64,000 nt of DNA from Microcebus murinus (lineage: Eukaryota > Chordata > Mammalia > Primates > Cheirogaleidae). The stretch spans positions 17,598,501 through 17,662,500 of the forward strand of contig NC_134120.1 in the NCBI RefSeq assembly GCF_040939455.1. The letters run 5' to 3'. A program made the position numbers and the translations under genes. Shown piece after piece: positions 22,885 to 34,250 of this stretch. The stretch's first letter is position 1. Each line of letters opens with the position of its first letter. The notes under the pieces were generated by a model, which searched no databases, was not told the DNA's origin, and saw only the letters and a program-made list of their open reading frames with translations.

Positions 22885-23360
22885 AGCTTGCTCAAAAGCC
22901 TTCGGTGGCTCCCTGTGACCCTAAAGATAAAGTCACAACTTCTAACAGAAGTATAGATGGCCCTTTTCTCTCCGGCCCTCTTGCTTTTTCACCTTCTACC
23001 CACTTTGCACTCAAGTTGTTAACCTCTGTTGTAGTTTTTAGTTTCCTGAGATTCTTGAAAGCCCCTTGGCCCCTTCTTTGGTCTTCCTTCTCCTCCCTGT
23101 TCCCTCCTTCAGAATTTGGTTAGGTGTCCTTGCTATATCTCCACATAGTCTTGAGTAGATTTTTGTACTTCTGTTGTAAGATTGACCACGTTTCTTCTAT
23201 TTGCTTGATTGTCCGCCTTTCTAGCTGGACAATCATAGCCTCTGTGAGATTAGGGACCACCCTGTCTCTCTTGCTCACCTTGAGTGGTCTGTACCTAGCA
23301 CCATGCTTGGCACACGGCAGACAATCAACGAACCTTTGTTAAAAGTGTCTGAATAAATCG
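22885..23360 (+). mobile_element. L2 LINE 3' region, sense
   Basis: The L2 order is clear: 'gctcaaaagccttcggtggc', 'ctaaagataaagtcacaact', 'gatggcccttttctctccgg', later 'ccaccctgtctctcttgctc', 'cctagcaccatgcttggcac' and 'gtgtctgaataaat'. It is old and frame-broken. Confidence 0.8.
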
Positions 23361-24270
23361 TGTTTACTATAGATACTAAGATTAAATGAGCACTTATGTA
23401 TATTAACCTAATGATTTCTTCTTTGTTTTTAAACTGAACTCTAAAAATTTATCTCCTTGCTAATTTACCATGACTTTGTTTTGTTTTAGGCTTTATCCCT
23501 TTTTTTCTAGAAGCTTCCAATGGCTTTTAGGCCCAAGACATGAAAACTGTACTTCAAAAGGTATGAAGAAAGTCCCTTGAAGTCTGAGAGAGCACTGTTT
23601 ATGGTACTCAAGCCCTAGGGCTGCTTTGCAGGTATGAGTAGCTTATAACAAAACTTTTGGAGCACTTGAATTTTTTAAACTCGTACTAAGACATACCCGC
23701 TTCAAGAAAAGTTCTATTGTATAGTGAATGTCTGTGTAGTTAAGCCCTGGTGCACGAAGATTTGTGCCTCTAACTCAGATATTGGCAGCCAGGAACACAC
23801 ATGTGAAACTTCTGTATTTCAATCAACCCATGATGAAGTGTAGAAATTTAACAAGAATGGCATAGATTTTCAAGGCTCATTCAAAGTTAGTCATTCAAGA
23901 AGCAGCAGGCAGCTATTCTGCCCTCAAAGATTCTGCTGTCTACCAACTTTAAAATGCCTACCGGTAGGCCCCTCTTAGATTTTTATTATTTATTATTTCA
24001 TTATTGCATTGAACAAATGCCTTTTTAGAGGCAAAACACATGAACCCATTAAACCCATTCATGTGGGTAATTTCAGTCCAGATCAATGAGACTACTTAGA
24101 AGTGAGAGGACAGGACCTTGAAGTAATGAAATTACAGCAATAAATAACTATTGTCAAGAAGGAGAGATGGGAAGAACCAAAGGGTATGTTAAGCTCATAG
24201 GGGATTGTTTACATGCACACCTGCAGGTGGAAGGTGGAGTGGCAATAGGAACAGGGTCTAGGTAGCTATG

Positions 24271-24272
<2 letters not shown>
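23361..24272. other. Unassigned stretch
   Basis: No gene or repeat recognised. Confidence 0.4.

Positions 24273-24317
<45 letters not shown>
24273..24317 (+). repeat. (TG)n microsatellite
   Basis: About 22 uninterrupted TG units. Confidence 0.97.
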
Positions 24318-24320
<3 letters not shown>

Positions 24321-25239
24321 AACACTTGGAGTCCCAAGGCTGATCAAAAAGGTGCCACCAGCAAGCTTTGCCTTTAAGGTTTTGTCCAGGCTCATCCCAG
24401 TGGCCAACCCCATGCTTCTCTGAGACATGAGGTAGGAGGAACAAGACACTTAACCATGCCTCAGTTTCTCTAGCTGCTCAGCCTGCTAATGGGTAGAGAC
24501 CAGATTGGAATAAACTCCCAAAATAGATGATGGGTATTAGCTGGTTAATCTCACATTCTCTGATCTCTTCACCAAAGGATGTTATACAAATATCAGTTAT
24601 TTCTCTGTATTTGTCAAACACATGTTTACTTAGTTGCTACCAATTTTAAACTAACAGTATTCTTCTGATCCCTTTGCTTGTTTTTATAACAGAAAAAGTC
24701 TGAGTTTCTGGGCCACATTTGTCCATTTTCTCCTTCCTCTCTTACTCAGCCCAGTTGCTGCAGTATTTTTTCTTCCTCTGATGGCTGTATAAAGAGTATG
24801 AAGTTTTCATAGGTGAAGAAAATCCAGGGGGGAAGAAATGGATGAAAGACCAGCTAATGACCAGTGGATTTAACCCATATTTAAAGTCTCACTTTCAGTA
24901 ACTGGCGAGGGTGATACTTCTGGAGTGTATGAACCAGCTGGTATTAGCAAACGTGTGAAGATCTGCTGGTGGAGGAGGGGGCAGAGAAGGTTTGTGGGTG
25001 TGTTTCGAAGTCTGTTGGATGCAACTGGTTTAATTTCCTTTGTTCATCTGTTTCAGTGTTTGCGGTGATTTGAGAGGGTTGTTTTCTCCCCCCTGTAACA
25101 CATTCGGTAAAGTCTGCTGGTACTGTGTCACTCGTTAGGCTGTCAGCAGTATTGCACGTTGTATATGCCATTTACATCAGGAAATCCTCTCTCAGAGGAC
25201 AATGTGAGATGCAGAGTCTAGTTCCATCTGGAGCACATG
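24318..25239. other. Unassigned stretch
   Basis: No gene or repeat recognised. Confidence 0.4.
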
Positions 25240-25405
25240 CTTGAAAGAGGTAGACATAGAGACAAAGAGAGTCAGAGAAATAGAAAAAAAGAAACATGGA
25301 AAGAGAGAGAGAACCAGAGAAACAGAAAAAGAGGGGCAGAAAGTCAGGTAGATAGACAGAGACACCCAGAAAGATGAAAGACACACCAAAGTGGGAGATG
25401 GAGAG
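25240..25405 (+). repeat. Purine-rich (GA-type) low-complexity tract, left part
   Basis: An imperfect GA/GAAA-rich tract, continued in kind at 27322-27485 on the other side of a DNA transposon. It looks like one tract split by insertion. Confidence 0.7.
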
Positions 25406-27321
25406 CCAGTGCTATAATCCTGAAAGACACAATTCTGAATGCCATAATCCCTAATGTTGAAATCCCAAAAGGTCAAAATCCCAAATATATAATTATGGAA
25501 AAGATAGTAAAAATTGTTTAAAGGACATTTATTTAAATGTTTAATGGGGATTTATTTGAGAAACATAAAAACATGACAGAGCGCTTTATATACCACTAGA
25601 AACAATAAAATAGGTAACAATAGCATACATATTTTTGCAAGCATAAACTCCCAAGTATACTAAGGGCAATCACATGAATGTAACAGTGATGTACAGATGA
25701 ACCACGTTTATAACGAAATACATCAAAAAGCAAAATGTATAAGCACATATCACTGTGATTGGTAATTGTGTGCATTCAGCTTTAAAATTACTGTCATTTG
25801 AAATACCATTATGGACAACCTAAGTCTTTTGACAAGATTGATCAAAAGCTGAGACAGGTTATCACTGCATGTATAGTAGCTCAAATAGCCAAGATCTTGA
25901 GAAATTTTATCTTTTATAAATGTGGATGTACAAAAAGGACATTTTTTTAATTTGTCAAGGAAGTTTTAATGTTTTTACAAACACAATAGTTATGGAAAAT
26001 CACCATTTTGATAACGCATTTTTGTGGAATCAAATTTGCAAAGAGTGCATACAATGAATTAGAGCTCTCTAAAAGTCTTTACACAATTTATACCACTAGC
26101 ACTGGAAATGATGCAGGGATGAGATATACAGCACAGCAAACTGGTGCCATGTGTGAAGGGGCAGAAGTTGTCCGTGATTGAATGATTTGGCAGGGGAGCT
26201 TTCTTGTATTACTTGCCTATGTTTTCACTTCTACAATCTTCAAAACAATTCCTGCACTTGTATTTAGAGGATGGTTGTGGTCTGCAAGTTTTGTAAGTTT
26301 GTGCTGTCCATTTGAATATCTGGTTATTGCTTTGCTGTTACAATTAAGCAATTTTCTGCCTTCCCAGCATCCATAATAACTAGCTTTTAAACTTTTATCT
26401 TTCACCATTAAGTAACCTCAAAAACTTAACTTATCACAGTCTTTTTGTGAGGGAACAATTTCACAGATCTCTTCCATTGTGTTGTAAGGAATACAGTAAG
26501 AAGGAATGATATTGCTTCCCCAGTACCAGATCTGTATTACTCTGTTCTCCAGAGAGGCAGAACCAATAGGACATGTTTGTAGACATATGAGAGAGGATTT
26601 ATTAGGGGAATTGGCTCACAAGATTATGGTGGCTGTGAAGTTCCACGGCAGGCTGTCTGCAAGCTGAAGGATGTGGGACACCAACAGTGTGATCCAGTCC
26701 AACTCAGAAGTCCTCAGAACAGAGAAATCAATGGTGTAACGCTCAGTCCAAGATTGAAAGCTCAGGATCTAAGGATCACTGGTGTAAGACCTGCATTCTG
26801 AAGACCTGTAAGCCTGAAGTTCTGACGTCCAAGGCAGCAGAACAGTCTCTCTCATCTCTCAGACACAGACCAATTTGCCTTCTCTCTTTGCTCTCTCCCG
26901 GCCCCCATCCACCAGCATTGAGAGCAGATCTTCCCCATCTAATCCACTCAGAATCACATGCTAATCTTCCCTGGAAACACCCTCACAGACACACTCAAAA
27001 TAAAGCTTTATTGGATTTCTAAGGTGTCCCTTAATGCAGTCAAGTTGACACCTAAAATTAAGTGCACAAGTCCACCCCTTGTCAAGTTGGTACCCATAGG
27101 CACCTGCTTATACTATACTTAATTTCCAGACAAAGGCAATAACAAGGTGATAGATCCACCTAACATGGTGCAAATCACATGATGCAAGTGTTCCACATAC
27201 AACTGAAAACACACTATTGCCTTCCCCAGAATTTAGCTTTAGGGATTTCATCATTTGATATCCCATCATTTGGGATTATGGAGTTTGGAATTGCGCCTTT
27301 TGGGATTACAGTTAGCATTGG
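25406..27321. mobile_element. DNA transposon with long terminal inverted repeats
   Basis: The left end starts CCAGTGCTATAATCCTG. The right end read in reverse starts CCAATGCTAACTGTAATCCC. The similarity continues for about 60-80 bases ('gccataatccctaatg' against 'tccataatcccaaatg'). The element is about 1.9 kb including an LTR-like insertion at 26531-27215, so about 1.2 kb without it. I see no intact transposase frame. I cannot name the family. GA-rich DNA flanks both ends. Confidence 0.7.
26531..27215 (-). mobile_element. ERVL-type LTR (MLT2-like), antisense, plus adjoining repeat
   Basis: The reverse of an MLT2-like LTR is seen: 'tgttctccagagaggcagaa', 'ccaataggacatgtttgtag', 'gaggatttattaggggaatt', 'ggctcacaagattatggtgg' and 'aaacaccctcacagacacac', ending 'gtcaagttgacacctaaaat'. 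A further 140 bp ('ccaccccttgtcaagttggt' onward) belongs to the same insertion. 'tattgcttccccag' (about 26509) and 'tattgccttccccag' (about 27217) flank the whole, perhaps as a target duplication. A related LTR lies at 47088-47545. Confidence 0.65.
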
Positions 27322-27485
27322 AAAAGGAGAGAAAGAGAGAATCTGAACAAAATGTACAGAGAATTGGAGAGAATGTGGAAAAGAGAGAAGATGGAAAGAA
27401 GAGGCAGAGAGAGAGATAAAGATAGAAAAGTGGAGAAAGATGGGGGACTGGAGGAGGGGAAAGAAGAAAGAGGAGAGAAAGAGAA
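27322..27485 (+). repeat. Purine-rich (GA-type) low-complexity tract, right part
   Basis: An imperfect GA/GGA-rich run; see the left part at 25240-25405. Confidence 0.75.
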
Positions 27486-27984
27486 AATCTTCCACCAAGA
27501 CCCAATCTTATTAATTTAAGCCCTCCTTGGTATTCTGATACGAGGATGACACATATGTACATAAGATTTTACAAGCAAATGAAACCCAGGCACTGACTCA
27601 TACCTCTTCAGAGTAATTATAAGCATTGAAGCAAGAAAGTAAGTAAAAAAAAAAGTCCTAAAAAACACAAAACTCTGAAAAATTCACATAAAAGTCTATC
27701 TTATTTTTTCCCAACAATTTCTCTTCTGAAAAGTTATCTGTAGAGTGAATTTCAGGTATTAAATTCAGATTTCCCGAAGTGATATCTGTGGAAATAATTC
27801 CCCCTGTAAGAGTATCAAGTTTTCTTTTTAAGAACTTGTCTGTGTTTTTTGTCTGGCTCATCTAGGCATTGTCCAGACACTGCAAGGTGCCAGAGTTGTA
27901 CGTTCTAGTCAATGTGGTCTTGGTCACAGCTGGGAGAAACCCACTCTAGATAAAAGGGAACCAAGTAATGATGATGATACTGGT
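27486..27984. other. Unassigned stretch
   Basis: Nothing recognised. Confidence 0.4.
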
Positions 27985-28185
27985 ACTAACAATATGCACA
28001 GCTACCATTTGTTGCACTCTTGCTATGAGCTGGGAACAATGCTAAACCCTTTGAATGGATTGTTTCATTATATCCACAGTGGCCCAAAGAAGTAAGTACA
28101 TTTGACAGATGAGACAGAGCCATGGGGGATTAAAGTGATTCACCCTAGGTTCCCTAGGATCTGAACCCAGGCAGCCAGCAAGGTT
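27985..28185 (-). mobile_element. MIR SINE, antisense
   Basis: 'gctatgagctgggaacaatg', 'ctaaaccctttgaatggatt', 'tttgacagatgagacagagc' and 'ggatctgaacccaggcagcc' give reverse MIR order. Confidence 0.75.
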
Positions 28186-28779
28186 GTGCTTCATCTGTTG
28201 CAGATAATAACAGCTGACCAGATTTATATTCTCACAGAGAACAAACCGATCATTTTCTTTTCAAGATAGCTGGAGTTCTAAAGAATGGATTAAATATGTG
28301 TCACTTTCTTCTTATTGTTCCCAGGGCTTTAAATAGTGTTGTAGATGTTAGAAAGATACACATCTACCCTGCCATCATGCAGAAAAGCTCAAATATCTTG
28401 GAAGACTGCTCAGTCTGTCTGTTTCATTCAAACTGGCTTGAAGGGTGGAGTTAACTCACTTGTCATTTGGCCATTGGGGTTGGAGGTAGAGAAACCCTGG
28501 GTCAAACTGAGGAAAGCATTGGATTCTAGCACTAGTGGCTGGAACTTAATTTCCAAGACAGCATTTCCCAAAGTGGGTTCCTTTGAACATTTGTTTTATA
28601 AGATGTTATACGAAGAAAAGTTTTCAGGATCAGAAATGTTTGGAAAACATTGGGTTAATCATATTTTAGTAGGTTTCTTTATTGCAGAATTTCTCAGAGA
28701 CAGTGTGTATCTTCATTTGTGTTTTCATTCCAACAGAACTATACTTTCCATTCCATTCCATCTACCCAAAGTGTATTTC
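28186..28779. other. Unassigned stretch
   Basis: No family recognised. The 150-residue frame at 28345-28797 (+) has no recognisable domain. Confidence 0.4.
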
Positions 28780-28975
28780 CCAATTTTCCTTGGATAGCTC
28801 ATTTTGTGTTTACCACATACTGCCTGCTTTTATTATTTAATATCTTACAAAGCCATGTTTAACTTGTCCACCTAGATCATGAGTTGCTGGCAATTAGGGA
28901 CATAAACTTATAGTTCAAGTCCAGCACTAGGCTATTTAGATAATAGGTACTCGATAATAAATATTGTTGACACAT
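28780..28975 (+). mobile_element. L2 LINE 3' end, sense
   Basis: 'gtccacctagatcatgagtt', 'caagtccagcactaggctat' and 'ataggtactcgataataaat' follow the L2 tail order. Confidence 0.6.
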
Positions 28976-29029
28976 CAGCATATGAAAAAGTGATGTGTCT
29001 TCATTTGGTTCTCCACATCCCTACTCCCC

Positions 29030-29470
29030 ACAAGCAGCTCCTGAGACAACCATTCGAGTACAAATAGTCTGTTTGGAGGTAATCCCAGGAAGCCCAGACA
29101 GGGAATGCGAAATGGAGACAGAGAGTGAGGAAAGCCAATAAAAGGTACATTAAAGAATGGGTTAGTTACGGTTGGCAACTGAGATTCAATTCTGCTGGAA
29201 GCCCTCTGACAGATGAGGAATACACATCAGGGTAGTATCACTGGGGTGAGATGAACCTGGGTTATTTTCCACCAACTCCTATCCCTGATTGGTCAGAGAT
29301 TGGTCCTGGCGTGTTAATGCCTGGTACTTCCTTCCTGTGGGAGAGTGTGGCTGAAGAACCCCCAGGCAGAGAGACACAGGAAGCCATCAGGATGCACTAG
29401 AACCCTGCCTTGATCCCTGGGACTGGTGATGACAGGCTCTGGTGATGACCTGACACCCTATCCAAGAGCA
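29030..29470 (-). mobile_element. Possible old LTR-like dispersed repeat
   Basis: Phrases such as 'agtctgtttggaggtaatcc', 'caggaagcccagacagggaa', 'tccctgattggtcagagatt' and 'gtgtggctgaagaaccccca' resemble an old dispersed element seen many times in mammals. I cannot fix the name or boundaries. Confidence 0.35.
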
Positions 29471-30199
29471 GCAGTCCTGAGCTGGCCAACAGTTAAAAAC
29501 AGGTCTTCATTCAACCTTGTAACAGTAAATGAGCAGAGTCTTCTTGCCTGGGTTAACAAATTAACTTAGGTTTTCCCTTCCTTTAGAACCAGCTGCTACA
29601 TTCCTCCCCACAGCCTCGGTGGAGAATCGTCCTGTCAGCAATATCACAATGTGATCTCTTTATCGAAGGTCATTACCAATTATTTTATAAAGAACTGATG
29701 CTTCAGCCATTACCTGGTTTTTATCTTTTTTATGTAAGTTATTTATATTTTATTATCATCATGTGATGGCCTATCTGCCTACAAAGAGGCATATATTCCA
29801 ACTAGCAACTCTGCCTTAGCCTCCTGTTATTGCCCCGTATTTCATTTGTCATTTTATCTACTATTCCGGAGGAGACCGTAGCTGGTTAGTTAAAGTGCTC
29901 TGTAAATGAACACATGGAGATACAAACAAACATATGCACGGCATCCTCCCAGCTCTTGTGCTGGCCTGCGTCCCTCATCCGAACAGCAGGAGACGATGGC
30001 CTCTGCTAGGAGTGTCATAACCACTTTCACGACTAGCTCCTAGAAGGAAACCTGTTTGCTTATTAATACTGCTTGTGCTTCTCGTCCACGCCCTAGCCCC
30101 GAAGGTCTACCTACGGACACCTCCCATGAGGGCCCAGTGTGACGCTCCTATCCCTGTTGCCTTCACTGGTGCTCCGAGTCGGAATTCACCTCTTCAGAC
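29471..30199. other. Unassigned stretch
   Basis: No gene or repeat recognised. Confidence 0.4.
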
Positions 30200-30395
30200 C
30201 TGGCTCTGGAAACGTTCGGCAGCGGCCCTGCTTTTCCACGTGGCTCATTCTGCTTGTGACTTTGTCCTCCTACCCAGATTAGGAGTTTCTGGATGCCCTA
30301 GACTGTGCCTTCCTCTTTCTCCATCTTTCCTTCTCTCATCCTACTCAGTGCTGGCCCTGCCATATATGGATGTTTGGTGAATACTGTCAAATGAG
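30200..30395 (+). mobile_element. Possible L2 fragment, sense
   Basis: 'ggatgccctagactgtgcct' and 'agtgctggccctgccatata' followed by 'tggatgtttggtgaat' weakly fit the L2 tail. Confidence 0.35.
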
Positions 30396-31799
30396 TCCAA
30401 CTGAACTGGAATATCAAAGAAGCAAATACTCCCTCATCCTTTCCCGTTTTCAGTCGCAGGGTTGGGATGTGAGGTGGCTGGATGATGTCTAGTAGGACTT
30501 CTGGGAGTGTCACAGTCCCCTTATGTCAGAGACATGTCAGCTGGGCCTGAAATATTCCCATTAAAGACATTTATGTCTAAAGAAGCTTTTTGTAAAGAGA
30601 TGTTCAAAGTAAAGACAAGAGAAACCAGAGAGGGCGGTAGCATCTTAATGGCTACCCATTAGTATCAGGTTGCACTGTAGGAAGCTGCCGTTTTTAAGGT
30701 GAAAAATGGTGATTCCTACCTAACATCTTAAAGAATTAGTAGATTTATGGGCAGGGGGAGAAATAGGAAATGGAAACTGTAATGTGGAAAGAAGAAAGAC
30801 AAGAACACTGTTTAAAGGAGGCAGGCTTCAGCGCGGCTTGTAGAGGGACACCAGAACCTGGTGTCAAATGGAGAAAGGGGAACAGTAAAGATGAGATGGG
30901 TGGACTGCAATATTACCTCCCTGCACTCCATATGGTCGCCTCGGGTCACCCTTGTCACAGTGGGCCAGTGCTTCTGGAGGGTCACTAGACTAAATTATGT
31001 GAGGTACATCCTGCTTTCTTTTCTGTTTTTTTCTTTTTTTCCTTAAGAGGTTGTATCTGCAAGTCCCTATTCAATGCAGATGATTTCTGGCCCCAATTAA
31101 ATGCTTTCCACCCATGCACATTTGCTAGTTGGCATCATAAGCCAAAACCAAAGTCAAATGCACAAAACTCACATCTATGCCTCCTATTCACAGATGGGAG
31201 CACCTTAAACTATCCTCAAGAGAAAAGATCCCAAACTCTGCAGTCAGTTTTTAAAAATGTGCAGTCTAACCAGAACAGATTTAAGTGGCCAATGGGTCAA
31301 AACCCAACTGGTTGAAGACTTAACTTTCTAATGCTAATGGGCAATAATGTTCAGGGACTAGACGTAACCCTTGGTTCGTGTGACTCTTGGATATTCAAGA
31401 GAATTTTATAATGAGATCCTGAGCAAGAGGGGGAGTCAGAATTTATTTTAGGTACCAACAAAGGACACTCTATTTAATATGGTAGATGGGAAAACAAAGA
31501 TGTGGGAATTATACATTTAAATGGGGTAGGGAAGAAATAACACTTTCTAGTACTCTTGGAAGGTCCAACCTCCCAAGATGGAATCTATAAACCAGAATAT
31601 TTTAATGTTTCTTCTTGTCACTTGCTCTTTCGGAAGACCATGAAACAATTTACGCCGACTTCTTTATTATCCCTGGCACCTACATTGGCAAGTGAAACTT
31701 TTCTATTCCATCATAACCAAGAAACAGAAAAATGAGGTGTTAAGAGCCAATTTGGCAATTTAGTAACACATATATTGATATATGTGTGTTACACGTAAA
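30396..31799. other. Unassigned stretch with one hairpin
   Basis: No gene found. A near-perfect inverted repeat (arms 31763-31775 and 31778-31792) could extrude as a hairpin. The rest is featureless to my reading. Confidence 0.4.
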
Positions 31800-31980
31800 G
31801 GCCTAGCATGGTATAGCAATAAAAAACTGGCTTCTAGATTGAGCTCTAACACTAACTAGTGGTGAGAACTCCAATAAATTCCCTAACTCTCGAGTCCTGG
31901 ATTTTCTCATCTTTAAAAAGACTACACTGGACTCAATAATCTCTCTATTCCATCCAGTTGTACCATGCTATAATTCTAGA
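31800..31980 (+). mobile_element. MIR SINE, sense
   Basis: 'tagcatggtatagcaataaa' and 'ctagattgagctctaacact' followed by 'ggattttctcatctttaaaa' fit MIR order, quite diverged. Confidence 0.6.
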
Positions 31981-33587
31981 TTAGGTTGCTGGTACCAGCC
32001 ACAGAATTATTTTCATTTCAAGAAAGACATCCTTGTTTAGTGTATCTATTGTCACCTGTGCATGGAGGCAAACATTTGTAAGGAAAGTCCTGACAAAGCA
32101 ATAAGCAAATCATTTTTCTTCTTGGCTTCTTATTTTCCTTATTTCTTCCCTCTGTTGCTCTTCAAAATGCATGGAAGGAAATCAGCAGGAAAGTGGGAGC
32201 TCTAATACATTAAAGCCATCTTGGTTTTTATTTTATGAAAAGAAGGAAGAGGAAGGGAAGAGGAAAAATAAATAGTCATGGAGTAACAGAACAAAAGATC
32301 AGATCTTTCTGCTGGGGGAAGGGAGCTCCAGTTCCTGAAGCTTTAAGAAATACTTTGAGAAGAAAATATCCCCCAAAGGAAGTTTTCTTCCCCTTAGAAT
32401 ATTTGGAATAATGTTAACTTTTCTTGTCTTTGTATTCCTTCCCCTACACTCTATTGGAATTGATTCAGAGAAAGGACTGCACCCAGAGTACATAATAAAC
32501 ATCTCCAGGAGAGGTCGGGAGGATGGGCAGAAGCAGGAAGGAGATGAAAGAAAATCAATTGCTCGGTGCTGACAACTTCTTCTTGTAATAACAGTATTCT
32601 GTCACATTGCATTAGCAGCACTTTGCAATTGTATGTGTTTTTGCTAACAGGCTGTAAAAGTGTAATCATATGAGCACTGAATACATTGTATTAGTGGGGA
32701 TGATTCAGGAGGATGTGTGCTTTATTATACCAGGATGGTGCATAATGTGCTGCTTACTGAAGTGAGACTTATCATTTTAGTGAAAGAATATTTATTATTT
32801 ATTTGTTTGTTTGTTGTGGCGTTGGTGCCTTCCAGGGGAAGCTCCATGTTTCTGTTGGGGGCGAGGGAGGATTTTTCTTCCAATCGTCTTTCTCTCTCCC
32901 CTCTGTATATCTGAACAGCAAGTCCCTGAAATTGGGATAAAAAAAATCATTTGGAGTACCAAGTTCCCAACCATCTGAGAAAGCAATGGCTCTGCTTGGG
33001 TTTCCAAACAGCATTTGTAAAGCTAATGTGATTGCTGCTGCGAAGCATCTTCTGCAAAGAAAGTTGAAGGAACAAAAGAGGAGGGATTTCACACTTAGAT
33101 GGGAATGACTATGGATTGAAAAGATACACCCCAAAGGATGAGCTGAGAAAAAGGCAGCTAGAATTAGAGTCAGCATGAAAGGAGCATGCAGGATCCTTAA
33201 GGATGGATTTTTTTGGCTTTAAAGAATTTTGCAGGAATTTAACTATTTCCGCCCCATGCGTATAGGGTATTTCTGGATGGGGCCTTCCCTGAGTACCTAG
33301 TTCTGCACTCTTGTAATGTGTATCGTTTGGCCACTCATTGGACATTGATTATACATTTTTTTTATTACACATTGAATTGTCTCTGTGCGTGTGTGTGTGT
33401 TCGTGCACACACGTGCGTATGTGTTTGCCTCCTCGGTTTAGAGTGTCAGTCTTCAAATCCAGGGACTGTACCTTAGAAAGCTTTTCTCCCCCTTCATACC
33501 TGCCACAGTGGTCCTGAGCTGCTCAACAAGCTGTTCTCGCTTGACTGAGCTCAACTGACATTGACATTTGGGCCAGGACTTGGATTT
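31981..33587. other. Repeat-poor unassigned sequence
   Basis: No gene or repeat recognised. A short GT-rich patch lies at 33388-33425. Confidence 0.4.
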
Positions 33588-34005
33588 GTTTGCTGAGGCT
33601 GGTGGCATAAACAACAGAAATTTGTTGTCTCACAATCTGGAGGCTAGAAGTTCAAGATCAAGGTGTTGACACGGTTGGTTCCTTCTGAGCTTGTTCCGTG
33701 ACTCTCTCCCAGCTTCCAGTGTCTTGCTGGCAAGCTTTGGTGTTCCTAGGTTTGTAGGCACCTCACTCTGATCTCCTTCTTCATCTTCACGTGGCATCTT
33801 CCTATGTGTGTGTCTGTCTCTGAATTTGCCCTTTTTATAAGGACACCAGTCACACTATATTAAGGGCCCACACTACTCCAATATACCTTGTCCTAACTAA
33901 TTATACCTACAATGACCCTATTCTCAAATAAGGTCATATTCCAAGGTGCTAGGGCATAGAACTACCACATATGAATTTCAAGGGGACACAGTTCGACTCA
34001 TAAGA
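33588..34005 (-). mobile_element. MaLR LTR (MST/MLT1 type), antisense
   Basis: The reverse order is 'aacaacagaaatttgttgtc', 'ctggaggctagaagttcaag', 'atcttcacgtggcatcttcc', 'tataaggacaccagtcacac', 'tcaaataaggtcatattcca', then 'ggggacacagttcgactcat'. It is nearly complete. Confidence 0.85.
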
Positions 34006-34114
34006 GTACCCCACCGATGACCATTGTTTATAGTGCACATTTTGAAATCAGTGAGAATTTCCCATCTAAATTTGGTGATGTCCATCACCAAAATAGCCTC
34101 TAGCATTGAGAAAT

Positions 34115-34250
34115 ACCAAGCCACACTGCCACTTGCCATGTGGCAAGCATCGTTCCAAGTGCTTTAAATGTATTAACTTATTTAATTATTCTCACAATGT
34201 CATTATGCGGTAGGTGTTGTTATTATGAGGGAAGTGAGCCACAAAGGTAA
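34115..34250 (-). mobile_element. MIR SINE, antisense
   Basis: 'gcaagcatcgttccaagtgc', 'tttaaatgtattaacttatt' and 'taattattctcacaatgtca', then 'gcggtaggtgttgttattat'. Confidence 0.7.
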
